The notes under the pieces were generated by a model. The model ran no database searches and was not told where the DNA came from. It saw only the letters and a program-made list of their open reading frames with translations. Positions 16,915 through 26,512 of a DNA stretch of 64,000 nt are shown here, in pieces. The position numbers and the translations under genes were made by a program. This DNA comes from Sporolactobacillus pectinivorans (lineage in GTDB: Bacteria > Bacillota > Bacilli > Bacillales > Sporolactobacillaceae), in contig NZ_NXGA01000001.1 of the NCBI RefSeq assembly GCF_002802965.1, forward strand, positions 3,507,343 through 3,571,342, read 5' to 3'. The stretch's first letter is position 1. Each line of letters starts with the position of its first letter.

Positions 16915-17228
16915 TCACAGCAATTGCCCCCAATTCCGCTTGCCGTACAAAATCCTGACTACAATAACTGTTAACTCCTCTTCGTCAATAAGACAAAACA
17001 CGACGTAACGGCCAGCCGGTGACTGACAAATTCCCCGGGAGAAAGGTATTGATCCGCCACGAACGCGTAACGCTCCGGCATCTCAGATAACTCCATCACG
17101 GTTTCTTTGATTTTACCAACCAGCTTCCGAGCAGTCTTCGGTTCCCTCAATTCTTTTGCGATATACTCTGAAATCTCATGTAAATCATTCACCGCAAGCT
17201 TAGTCATCAACAATTTGTATGAACTCAT
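16915..17228 (-). pseudogene. RelE/ParE family toxin, frameshifted
   Basis: The N-terminal 65 codons fit a ParE-type toxin (KLAVNDLHEISEYIAKELRE, then LSEMPERYAFVAD). The frame then shifts near 17030, and the expected end is found in another frame: GRYVVFCLIDEEELTVIVVR followed by ILYGKRNW and a stop at 16915. ParE toxins inhibit gyrase or cut mRNA. The start overlaps the stop of a short upstream frame (ending LQLQDELTE) as an ATGA, like a coupled antitoxin, but no intact antitoxin remains. Confidence 0.78.
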
Positions 17229-17459
17229 TCAGTCAATTCATCTTGCAGCTGCAGATGAGATGCGCCGGTCAAAACTGTTTCCCCTTTTTATGACACTATT
17301 GTGCATCTTTTTCCGTATACTGATGTGTTCACTATTCTCAGTTGTATTAACGGAAACAAATTAAATATATACTACGAGTAAAAACCGGGGGTGTCCTTGC
17401 TTTTTTTATCTATAAATGTTATAAACAAAAACTGAATGTTTTATTTGGGAGTGAAAGTT

Positions 17460-18968
17460 TTGGCGTTGCAGATACCGAATAATGTAAATTTATTTGATGA
17501 AATGGTGAAACAGGCTAAGTTGCATCCTAAAAAAGTGATTATTGAGGATGTAAATAGCTCGTTAACCTATAATCGGTTTTTAATTGCTGTCAATATCATG
17601 AGTAAAAAGATTCATGAAGCCGTCAAAAACGAGGAAAAGGTGGGTCTTTTTTTACCGAATGTGGTGGCGCATGTCATCGCACTGTTCTCGCTGTTTAAGA
17701 ATGAACAGCAGCCGTGCATTTTAAATTTTACGATGGGAACGCAGAACATTATCGACTGTATCGAGACGGCTTCCTTGAAAACGGTGATTACATCGAGAGA
17801 ATTCGTGAAGGTAGCCGATCTCGGTTATACCATCGAAGAGATGGAGAAGCAGGTTAAAATCGTTTATCTTGAGGATTTGCGGGACGGAATATCTGCCCTT
17901 CACAAAATATCCGGATTGATCGAATCGCGGGTATCGCGTTTTAAAAAAAGAGATTCATCAGAAGTGATCTTGTTCACATCCGGAACAGAATCCAAACCAA
18001 AGGGCGTTATTCTAACCCATCGGAACATTTACGCCGATATTCAGCAAGTATTTGCCCATATCGAAATCTGGGATACTGATCGGATTTTCAATCCGCTGCC
18101 ACTCTTTCATTCGTTCGGTATGACGGTGGGTGCCATACTTCCGCTTGTCGGAAATGTGAAAGTATTCTTGTATCCTTCTCCGCTTCATTATAAAGAAATT
18201 CCAAAAGTGATTGAAAAAGATAAGAGCACACTTTTTGTTGCGACAAACACTTTCTTTGAGAATTACGCTAAATTTGCCACGAAAGAACAGCTCCAAACGT
18301 TAAGAATTGTCGTGGCTGGCGGAGAAAAGCTGCAGAAAGACGTTATGGAACTCTACCGGGATAAGTTTGGAATTACGATTCTTCAAGGTTACGGGGCAAC
18401 GGAGACGTCGCCGATCATCTCGCTCAATACGCACGAGCATTATAAAGAGGGAACGGTGGGCAGACTGATCCCATTAATGGAAGCAAAGATTGCCAGGGTG
18501 GAAGGCGTTCAGGAAGGCGGAAATCTTCTGCTCAAAGGGCCGAACGTCATGAAGGGTTACTTAATTCACGGAAAAGGGTTTGTGCCCTGCGGGGAATGGT
18601 ACAATACCGGCGATATCGCGGAAATCGATAAGGACGGATATATCCGGATCATTGGCCGTCTCAAACGGTTTGCGAAAATTGCCGGCGAAATGATCTCACT
18701 GAATAAAGTTGAGGAATTAGCACTCGAGTGCTTTGGCGAGTCCGTTTTTTACGTTGTGAGTATACCAGATACGCGAAAAGGCGAACAGATCATCATGTTT
18801 ACAACAAAGTCCAAGGTTTCATCGAGAGACTTCAAAAAGTTTATCAAGAGCAAGAAAATGTCATTACTCTATATGCCCTCGGACATTAAATACGTGGAAG
18901 AAGTCCCGCTGTTAGGCAGCGGGAAACCGAATTACTGGGCATTGGAAAACCTGGCAAAGAACAACTGA
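17460..18968 (+). CDS. AMP-dependent acyl-activating enzyme
   Basis: A 502-residue ANL-superfamily ligase: it adenylates a carboxylic acid and passes it to CoA or ACP. Motifs: P-loop LFTSGTESKPKGV at about 171-183, GYGATETSP, the hinge region YNTGDIAEIDKDGYIRIIGR and KIAGEMIS; a terminal GSGKPNY supplies the catalytic Lys. The pattern is closest to acyl-ACP/long-chain acyl ligases such as the C-terminal half of Aas. TTG 17460 has GGGAG 8 bases upstream; the longer frame from 17436 lacks a site. It is single with a terminator after it. Substrate unknown. Confidence 0.85.
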   Translation: MALQIPNNVNLFDEMVKQAKLHPKKVIIEDVNSSLTYNRFLIAVNIMSKKIHEAVKNEEKVGLFLPNVVAHVIALFSLFKNEQQPCILNFTMGTQNIIDCIETASLKTVITSREFVKVADLGYTIEEMEKQVKIVYLEDLRDGISALHKISGLIESRVSRFKKRDSSEVILFTSGTESKPKGVILTHRNIYADIQQVFAHIEIWDTDRIFNPLPLFHSFGMTVGAILPLVGNVKVFLYPSPLHYKEIPKVIEKDKSTLFVATNTFFENYAKFATKEQLQTLRIVVAGGEKLQKDVMELYRDKFGITILQGYGATETSPIISLNTHEHYKEGTVGRLIPLMEAKIARVEGVQEGGNLLLKGPNVMKGYLIHGKGFVPCGEWYNTGDIAEIDKDGYIRIIGRLKRFAKIAGEMISLNKVEELALECFGESVFYVVSIPDTRKGEQIIMFTTKSKVSSRDFKKFIKSKKMSLLYMPSDIKYVEEVPLLGSGKPNYWALENLAKNN

Positions 18969-18988
18969 ATTTTTATGATTGTCCATCT

Positions 18989-19045
18989 GCTCATCCGTGA
19001 AAGTCCTGAACTTTCGGCGGATGGGCATTTTGTTATTCTTTTGAG
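18989..19045 (+). terminator. Rho-independent terminator
   Basis: Arms GCTCATCCG and CGGATGGGC with a nested GAAAGT/ACTTTC stem, followed by ATTTTGTTATTCTTTT. It lies 20 bases after the ligase gene. Confidence 0.8.
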
Positions 19046-19078
19046 TAAACGAATCAACTTATTTTATTTAATAGACGT

Positions 19079-19165
19079 TGTTCAAAAAGTCATCGAATGA
19101 TCAGCGGCGAATCTCCCTACCCGCTTGTTTCTCAGGTCCTCGGAACTTCGTCGCCTTTTTGAACA
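19079..19165. repeat. Inverted repeat with 11-bp perfect arms
   Basis: TGTTCAAAAAG (19079-19089) and CTTTTTGAACA (19155-19165) are exact reverse complements, with further pairing inside (CGGCGAA with TTCGTCG). It ends just before the stop of the Nudix gene. It may be a terminator for that gene or a short mobile repeat; no second copy was seen in the window. Confidence 0.55.
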
Positions 19166-19169
19166 GACT

Positions 19170-19757
19170 TTAATAGGGTTCATTTTTAGTAATATGATCC
19201 AGTTGTTTTTGTATGCGTTCTAAATTCAACCGATCTTCACTCTGGTGTGCGCCCATCTGTTTTCGCATGTCGAACAGTAATTCGATCAGGCTTTTGTGAT
19301 AGGGTATAAATACTTGACTGTCAATCATCGAGAAAATGTCGCTTTTTGAGGTCCATCTGACTTGCTGTACTTCTTTGTATTGCAGCTTCAATCCGCTGGT
19401 ATCCATATCGCCTTCCACAAGATAAAAGTCATCAAAGCCGTTTTCAAAGTTCACGGTCAGCGACGGGCGGATATTGGCCAGATCAATCTTATATCCGAGC
19501 TCTTCAAAAGCTTCCCGTTCAGCCGCGGAACAGCTCGTCTCACCGGATACGGCGCTCCCTCCGACAGTAACATCCCACATGCCCGACCATCCGCTTTTAA
19601 ACGGCTGTCTCTGCTGAATCAGCAGGTCGCCGGCCGCATTAAAAATACATATGTGAACGACCAAATGATATGCCCCGTGCTCGAACGCGTCGCCCCGACG
19701 CATTGTTTTGTGGACTAAAGCTCTGTCTCGATCATAAATGTCCCAAATTTCCATCAT
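19170..19757 (-). CDS. Nudix hydrolase
   Basis: A 195-residue Nudix protein. The box is complete: G67, E73, R81-E82, E85-E86 and G88. The N-terminal extension MEIWDIYDRDRALVHKTMRR and HLVVHICIFNAAGDLLIQQR place it in the isopentenyl-diphosphate-isomerase-like/YfcD branch of Nudix enzymes. Substrate is unassigned. GGGAGG lies 6 bases before ATG 19757. Confidence 0.92.
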   Translation of the reverse strand: MMEIWDIYDRDRALVHKTMRRGDAFEHGAYHLVVHICIFNAAGDLLIQQRQPFKSGWSGMWDVTVGGSAVSGETSCSAAEREAFEELGYKIDLANIRPSLTVNFENGFDDFYLVEGDMDTSGLKLQYKEVQQVRWTSKSDIFSMIDSQVFIPYHKSLIELLFDMRKQMGAHQSEDRLNLERIQKQLDHITKNEPY

Positions 19758-20199
19758 TGGTAACCTCCCGAAATGATCATCGCCCGTCTCCTTTTTTTCA
19801 GCAAAGCAGAGCGCTGCTTCTTTAATGCCTCTAAAATTTACTTCTTTTAAAATTCAGTCAAAATTGAATATCAATGACAAATCATTTATAGTGTAAAATG
19901 GATGGGATTCAAATCACTTATGTGATGTCAGCCGTCATTTTTCGTATGTCCTGTATGGATCAACGGTTCGTGCCATATAAGCTGCCACAGGGTTTACATC
20001 GAAACAGATAAGACAATTGAGCCAGTGTGACCATTTCTCCGAAATAATACCTGCCCTGTTCCTGCTTAAGCAATTGTATGAACTTAATTGATGAACTTGG
20101 CATCCGAGCCCACTTCCACGATCTGCACTGTTCTATGGTCACTCTTGTCATTCATGAATCCACTGTCTCTGTTGTATAGGTACAGTTGTACGAAATGCA
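19758..20199. other. Intergenic region, no clear gene
   Basis: A minus-strand frame from 20154 (MNDKSDHRTVQIVEVGSDAK) continues after in-frame stops as AGTGQVLFRRNGHTGSIVLS, which looks like a decayed small gene of unknown family. Nothing else is recognisable. Confidence 0.35.
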
Positions 20200-20796
20200 T
20201 TGAATTTTATATCGTCCCGTGGCTCATTTGTTGCCCTTCATTTTTTTATTTTGAAAAAGAAAAGAGTGACAGGCATTTTGAAACTCATTGCATTGATTAA
20301 TAACTTATTTGTTTTTTTGATCATCTCTATTATAAACACGATGATATCGATAAAGCTTCCCATATCCATATTCCATTATGACAGTTGGCTTTTCAGAGTG
20401 AGGAGTTGGGAAAAAAACGGACAAATTTATCAGTGGTATTTTGGTGTGAAAAAGTGGAAGAATCAATTACCGGAGCTCAGCAATTTTTTATCCTTCCTTT
20501 TTTCAAAAAAACAAATGATGCAATACAGCCCGGATTATTTAGTCAGATTTGCTTTGGAAACCTGCCGCGCTGAACTTGTCCACTGGTGCATTATTTTCAG
20601 CTCGCTGATTTTTTCAGTATGGAGCAGTATTGGCATGTCGATTCTCATGATTTTCATAGCTGCAGTATTAAATCTCCCATACATTGTGATACAGCGCTAT
20701 AACCGGCCACGAATTTTGAACCTACTTGCCAATAAAAAGACAAATATAGAAAGAAAAGTCATCAATGATTTGGAAACACTCCATAGGGATATATAA
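20200..20796 (+). CDS. CrtO-like membrane acyltransferase
   Basis: Up to 198 residues with about four membrane helices. The central region VKKWKNQLPELSNFLS and the end PYIVIQRYNRPRI recall glycosyl-4,4'-diaponeurosporenoate acyltransferase (CrtO of staphylococci), which esterifies a sugar on a membrane carotenoid. No carotenoid synthesis genes are visible, so the acceptor here may be a glycolipid. The start is uncertain (20200, or a later GTG/TTG near 20265-20280). It is 15 bases before the glycosyltransferase gene and is likely cotranscribed. Confidence 0.65.
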   Translation: MNFISSRGSFVALHFFILKKKRVTGILKLIALINNLFVFLIISIINTMISIKLPISIFHYDSWLFRVRSWEKNGQIYQWYFGVKKWKNQLPELSNFLSFLFSKKQMMQYSPDYLVRFALETCRAELVHWCIIFSSLIFSVWSSIGMSILMIFIAAVLNLPYIVIQRYNRPRILNLLANKKTNIERKVINDLETLHRDI

Positions 20797-20811
20797 AGGA
20801 GATTTTTTGCT

Positions 20812-21957
20812 GTGAATCGAATCCTGTTTCTTTCATCGGAACATACAGGCAGTGGGCATAAGAGCATTACAGAAGCGCTGGGCAAACAGCTCTTATTACT
20901 TTCTCCGGATATACAGTTTTCCGTTATTGATGGTTTTGATCTTGGCAGCTGGCTTCTCCGGTCTTCCAGCCGCAGTTATGACTCTTTTGCTGTAAAATTT
21001 CCTGCACTATGGGGATTCGTCTATCGACTTAGCAACCTTTTTAAGGGGCTTGTCAATTGGATTGTAGCACAAAACATCAGGAAATCTTTATTAAAACAAA
21101 TCGATGCCTTTCGTCCGGATTTGATCGTATCCGTCCATAATCTTTTCGTCGGCTCTATTATAAACGTATTAGACCGTGCAGATCTGGACATCCCGGTCAT
21201 CTCATTGATTGCGGATCTGGACAATGTCACTGACCTCTGGGCAGATAAGCGGGCAAAGTATATCGTTTGTCCGTCAGCCGAGACAAAACAAATCATGTTG
21301 CATGCGGGCGTTACAAACGATAAATTGTTTTTGACCGGTTTCCCAGTGCGGCGTGAATTCTGTGATTTAAATCTTCCTGAGCCTCTCCATTGGCGTGATG
21401 AAAACAAAAAATATACCTCCATCCTTTTGATGAGCGGAAGCCAGGGATCAACTCAGATTCTGAAGATAGCGCAAACACTATTAAACGATGAAATGATCCG
21501 CATAACGATTATTGCCGGTCATAACACGTCTTTAAAAAAATTTTTGGAGAAGTCTTTATCACCTTATGTCGGAAAAAAGGTCTCAATTTACGGATTCATC
21601 AGGGAAGTGGAAAAACGTATGATGGACGCAGATCTTTTGATCACGAGGGCGAGTCCCAATGTATTGATGGAGGCGATTAACCTGTGCAAACCTGTCATCA
21701 TTACCGGCGCATTGAGAGGACAGGAAGCAAAGAACCCTCAGTTTGTATTAAAACACAAGTTGGGCCTTTATTGCAGAGACATCAGCAGCCTTCCGGACAT
21801 AATTTCGACTTTATTAGTTAATAATGGTGAAAAATTAATACAAATCTCTAAAAGTCAATATATGTTCAGAAAGCCGGAGTCTGCACGTGTGATCGCTCAA
21901 TTGCTCATTCAAACGGCTAAAGAAACACATATATCTCAAGACGAGCCCATAGTGTGA
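20812..21957 (+). CDS. MGDG synthase-type glycosyltransferase
   Basis: A 381-residue GT-B enzyme. The N-terminal acceptor domain starts LFLSSEHTGSGHKSITEALG, the glycine-rich loop of MGDG synthases and UgtP. The C-terminal GT28-type nucleotide-sugar domain has LLMSGSQGS, IYGFIREVEKRMMDADLLIT and PVIITGALRGQE. It likely adds a sugar to diacylglycerol or another lipid at the inner membrane face. GTG start has AAGGAG 10 bases upstream. It follows a CrtO-like acyltransferase and is followed by a flippase-like gene. Confidence 0.88.
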   Translation: MNRILFLSSEHTGSGHKSITEALGKQLLLLSPDIQFSVIDGFDLGSWLLRSSSRSYDSFAVKFPALWGFVYRLSNLFKGLVNWIVAQNIRKSLLKQIDAFRPDLIVSVHNLFVGSIINVLDRADLDIPVISLIADLDNVTDLWADKRAKYIVCPSAETKQIMLHAGVTNDKLFLTGFPVRREFCDLNLPEPLHWRDENKKYTSILLMSGSQGSTQILKIAQTLLNDEMIRITIIAGHNTSLKKFLEKSLSPYVGKKVSIYGFIREVEKRMMDADLLITRASPNVLMEAINLCKPVIITGALRGQEAKNPQFVLKHKLGLYCRDISSLPDIISTLLVNNGEKLIQISKSQYMFRKPESARVIAQLLIQTAKETHISQDEPIV

Positions 21958-22126
21958 AAATTCCGCTTCCCTGTTTTACTGGTCCTGCTCTGCAATTAAA
22001 AAATAATGATAATAATCCGGAAGCCATAAAAGAGACTTTTTCTCACCTGATCCTTCCTCATCATACGTCTTCGTTTATGTATCATGTTTAATAAACAGCT
22101 AAAAGGGTTCAGCAAGGAGCAGTTGA

Positions 22127-23044
22127 ATGTCAACAAAAATTAAAATCAAGCTACTATTAGGGATTATCATCACAATTATCGTTGTCTATTATTCATTCAA
22201 GACACTCAGAGGCTTGAATCTGGACACGCTGCTAAATTCGAATATTAACTGGTTTCTTGTCATCGTTTCGGTCATCATCAATATATATGCAAATTATGTT
22301 CGGAGTCTGGGATACACCTTGGGCATTGACCCAAATATTAACCGCATGAATGCCTTACAAATCGTTGTCATCGGGCACGCTGCAAACATGATCTTGCCTC
22401 TTCATATTGGTGACGGACTACGCTTCGCTTTTTTCCCAAGTGATTATCACGCGCTACGCCGAACCAAATTGGTTATGATACCGGCATTTGCCGATTTTAT
22501 TGCAATGATAATGATCTCGCTGTTTGCTGTCCCCTTTTCGGGATTTAAAGACCACAGACTAGTTAGTGCGTTATGGATTCTTTTCTTTCTATGTATTGCA
22601 CTTATCATATTGCTCCTAGCCATTCTTTATTTTGTGCCACGGTTCCGCAGTTATTTTAATGAATTTCTAAATATCCACTTGCTTAAAATGATGCTCTGGG
22701 TGACTTTTTCGTACGTGCTTTTGCTTCTTGCGACATGGGTGGGCCTTGCCGCGTGCGGATTCGGTATTGGTGCCTCCTTCCGCATGTCGCTCGCCGTATT
22801 CGCAGCGACAAACCTCGTCGGACTGGTACCCTCCTCGCCCGGTGCGATCGGACTCTTTGAAGACGGCGTCATTATCGGGCTCGCAGGACTGGGTATCTTG
22901 CAAAGTGAAGCACTGACTGCGGGACTGCTGCTTCACTTAATCCAATATGCCGCGCTTGTTCCGCTGGGAATCATCCTTTTTATCGTAGCCCTTCGTGGTG
23001 ATTACAAAGAAGCGATCAAAAATATGCTGCGCCAGAAATCTTGA
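22127..23044 (+). CDS. YbhN/AglD-type flippase-like membrane protein
   Basis: A 305-residue protein with about eight membrane helices of the UPF0104/lysylphosphatidylglycerol-synthase-TM family. The family core motif appears as NLVGLVPSSPGAIGLFEDGV near 225-245. Members are linked to transfer of glycolipids or modified lipids across the membrane. AAGGAG precedes ATG. The 169 bases between it and the glycosyltransferase show no gene; same-strand order suggests a functional cluster. Confidence 0.85.
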   Translation: MSTKIKIKLLLGIIITIIVVYYSFKTLRGLNLDTLLNSNINWFLVIVSVIINIYANYVRSLGYTLGIDPNINRMNALQIVVIGHAANMILPLHIGDGLRFAFFPSDYHALRRTKLVMIPAFADFIAMIMISLFAVPFSGFKDHRLVSALWILFFLCIALIILLLAILYFVPRFRSYFNEFLNIHLLKMMLWVTFSYVLLLLATWVGLAACGFGIGASFRMSLAVFAATNLVGLVPSSPGAIGLFEDGVIIGLAGLGILQSEALTAGLLLHLIQYAALVPLGIILFIVALRGDYKEAIKNMLRQKS

Positions 23045-23076
23045 TTGATTAAGCAGAGGAAATGATTTAAATTTGA

Positions 23077-23250
23077 AACTGGTTCTGCTTTTCCGGACAA
23101 CTGACTTACCTTGTTCATGAATTTATATTCGAACCGATTTATAAAGCGTTCAGTATCCTTTTAGGCATTTCCTCAATGACCGTCCTGGATTTCTCCGACA
23201 CTGGCGCGGAAAACGGCACGATACATCTTCATTACCCAGCCTCCATTTAA
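23077..23250 (+). pseudogene. Unidentified protein, C-terminal fragment
   Basis: A frame opening after a stop encodes GQLTYLVHEFIFEPIYKAFS, then TVLDFSDTGAENGTIHLHYP and a stop. It looks like a conserved C-terminus without its start; a possible start TTG at 23074 with AGAGGAA upstream is in another frame. The family is not recognised. Confidence 0.4.
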
Positions 23251-23256
23251 TACTAA

Positions 23257-23269
23257 TAGAACCGTTCTA
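23257..23269. promoter_or_regulatory. 13-bp palindrome, candidate operator
   Basis: TAGAAC-C-GTTCTA is a perfect inverted repeat around one base, 48 bases before the dehydrogenase-like gene. It is typical of an HTH repressor site; no cognate regulator is identified. Confidence 0.4.
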
Positions 23270-23316
23270 ATCATATGCTTTAAAAAGAAAACGATAAAAA
23301 GGAGGGTAAAGGTTAG

Positions 23317-24765
23317 TTGATAAAAGTCAGTTTGCGTCCTATTGTCAGTAAGCTAAATTTGCCCACTGTTTTGAAAACAACGATACTTCCGAGTGACTCA
23401 TCCGAAACATTATTTGTTGCAACCCAGTTAGGAGAGATCTATTACATTAGAGACGGGTTAATAGGGAATTTTTTAGATATTCGCCTGCGAATCCTAAAAC
23501 TAGGTGCTTCTGGCGGCAGATATGATGAACGTGGATTGATCGGGATGGCGTTTCATCCCAAATTTCAATACAACGGTCTGTTTTATCTTCATTATTCAGT
23601 AGCCGGAACGCAAGGCCCAGGTGCTCTTACCAAACCAGAAACCGCAAGACAAGAACCGGCTGCTCTTCCTGAATTTTTCAAGCCTGACCCGTGTGACCTC
23701 GGGACCTTAAACTTAAAGTGGATAAATAGAGAAATTGACTATGATCATATTGATACAGTTGAAGAATGGATTTTACAACCGAATGGCCAACCTCAAAAGA
23801 GACGGACATTACTTAATTTAAGACGGCCATTTTTTAATCATAATGGTGTCAATAGCTTAAACTTTTCACCTGAAACGGGAAAACTTGTTTTAACAACCGG
23901 AGATGGTGGAATGGGCTATGATCCATTTAATTTAAGCCAGGATGATATGGAGATTGCCGGTAAAATAATTGAAATTGACGTCGTTAAGAATACGTTTATC
24001 AATGATTCACCCGTTGTCACACGTTTTAATGAACTTCCCGCACCGATTCAGGAAACGCTTGCGGTAATGGCCAAAGGGGTCCGCAATATACCCGGCATTT
24101 CATTTCAAAGATTTTATAATCAGTATATCAAATATGTGGGCATTGTCGGACAGGATCTGGCAGAGTCGATTTATTCGTTCGTTCATTATCAAGCCATACC
24201 GGTTACTCAGCTTGTTCAAGCTTCTTTAATGAATTCTGGGGCTGACCAAGAAGGATTGATTAACTTTGGCTGGCGAGGATGGGAAGGTGCTTTTCCTACT
24301 TCGATTATAAGCGGCTGCTCTGCAAATTCGGCTTTAGATGAGAAAGTCATTGCCTACTACAATGATGCAGTAAAAACTTCAGTGCTGCGCATTCAGCCCC
24401 TAACCAGTTATTTTCATCAGGATCCCCGCCCTGATAAATTTGGAGGAACTGCACTCACAGGCGTTCAGGCATATATGGGTAATGGAATCCCCGATTTAAC
24501 GGGAAGCGTTGTGTTTACCGATATTGCCCGGAATGAAGGATCTCACCCCCCGGTTAGAGGAGTCTTAGCCTATACTAGGGTAAGAACAGATTGTAACCTA
24601 AGCAACTTTAGTGTTATTGAAACAGATTATAACTTTGGTTCTCAATCCGCTCTTTATGTCAGTTTGGGAACGAATCTGGATCAAACCCGACTCTATTTAG
24701 GAGTTTATGGCGCTATGAATGTGAATGATTCTAACCAGGGTACTGTTTTTGAAATTGTTCCATGA
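23317..24765 (+). CDS. Glucose/sorbosone dehydrogenase-like protein
   Basis: A 482-residue six-bladed propeller protein of the GSDH/soluble glucose dehydrogenase family: RGLIGMAFHPKFQYNGLFYL, then FFNHNGVNSLNFSPETGKLV and TTGDGGMGYDPFN, with a C-terminal QGTVFEIV. Such enzymes use PQQ to oxidise aldoses and are normally exported; here no signal peptide is seen. GGAGGG lies 10 bases before TTG 23317. No PQQ synthesis genes occur in the window, so activity is uncertain. Confidence 0.8.
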   Translation: MIKVSLRPIVSKLNLPTVLKTTILPSDSSETLFVATQLGEIYYIRDGLIGNFLDIRLRILKLGASGGRYDERGLIGMAFHPKFQYNGLFYLHYSVAGTQGPGALTKPETARQEPAALPEFFKPDPCDLGTLNLKWINREIDYDHIDTVEEWILQPNGQPQKRRTLLNLRRPFFNHNGVNSLNFSPETGKLVLTTGDGGMGYDPFNLSQDDMEIAGKIIEIDVVKNTFINDSPVVTRFNELPAPIQETLAVMAKGVRNIPGISFQRFYNQYIKYVGIVGQDLAESIYSFVHYQAIPVTQLVQASLMNSGADQEGLINFGWRGWEGAFPTSIISGCSANSALDEKVIAYYNDAVKTSVLRIQPLTSYFHQDPRPDKFGGTALTGVQAYMGNGIPDLTGSVVFTDIARNEGSHPPVRGVLAYTRVRTDCNLSNFSVIETDYNFGSQSALYVSLGTNLDQTRLYLGVYGAMNVNDSNQGTVFEIVP

Positions 24766-24886
24766 TTCATAACGAATTCGAGATCAATCTATTTCGATGA
24801 TCGATTGAGTTGAACTATAAAACAAACTAGAAAGGGTAATCATGTTCCTCATTGTTCAGATATTTTAATAGTAAAACGCCTTGATT

Positions 24887-25076
24887 TCAACCTTCTATAT
24901 TTGATACACCTAAGCCTGTATCGATCAGCAATGCTTTTTCAGGCGAATGGGTATGCTGCGCCACATCCCCCAGCTGGACCTTCTTTATTGATAGTCAATT
25001 CCTCTTCCGTTCACAAACCCGTCTAAGGCTATATGAATGTCCTCTTTATTGAAGGGTTGCCAGGTCTCTATGGTAA
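24887..25076 (-). pseudogene. MBL-fold-like gene remnant
   Basis: On the minus strand KKVQLGDVAQHTHSPEKALL then IDTGLGV and a stop fits the first strands of metallo-beta-lactamase-fold hydrolases (HSPEKALLIDTGLG). The preceding bases up to 25076 encode ITIETWQPFNKEDIHIALDG in another frame. The catalytic HxHxDH part is missing. The rest of 24766-25143 has no gene. Confidence 0.45.
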
Positions 25077-25098
25077 TATAGTGATATCCCCTTTTTAG

Positions 25099-26142
<1,044 letters not shown>

Positions 26143-26190
26143 TTACCCTTACCGCTCTGTTTCACGGGCACCGCGGGTGGTGTGCATTAA

Positions 26191-26409
26191 AAACTTGGCA
26201 AAGCCAAGCCTCTGGCGCAGGCTGAGCCTTAGTTGTGACAGCAGCCATGGAGGGACTCATGCTGAACATGCCAGAGGACGTACTTCCGCAGGATGCGGTG
26301 ACTTTGACGTTGTGCGCAGAACGTGCACGTTCTTAGTCGAAGATCCGATGTCTGTTTGGTTGCTCATACTATAATCCACTAAAATTTTATGCTTTCTTAT
26401 AGTATAAAA
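26191..26409. repeat. Interspersed repeat, long copy
   Basis: Second copy of the element at 41-135. The left block (26191-26235) has CTTGGC-AAA-GCCAAG and AGGCT-G-AGCCT dyads; the right block (26362-26409) is bounded by the CATACTATAA/TTATAGTAT inverted repeat. Between them are 126 bases absent from the short copy. No coding sequence is visible. Location directly after the LacI-family gene parallels the short copy, which lies after dps. Confidence 0.6.
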
Positions 26410-26410
26410 A

Positions 26411-26445
26411 GACGACGAACCGCTTAAATAGGATCGTCGTTTTTT
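26411..26445. terminator. Terminator between lacI-type gene and lacZ
   Basis: Arms ACGACGA / TCGTCGT with flanking A5 and T6 tracts can end transcription from both the regulator and the convergent lacZ. Confidence 0.75.
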
Positions 26446-26512
26446 AATGTCCAGATAATTAAAATTTCAGGCTGTGAACGAATCAAACTGAATGCCAAAA
26501 CTTCACCTCATG

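Noticed and set aside
20200..23044. Carotenoid (staphyloxanthin-type) biosynthesis cluster
   Set aside because: No phytoene or squalene synthase, desaturase or CrtQ-type GT2 gene is present; only the acyltransferase resembles a crt gene.
26236..26361. The 126-base middle of the long repeat as a known small RNA or riboswitch
   Set aside because: No known riboswitch or RNA consensus could be recognised by eye; it was left as part of the repeat.
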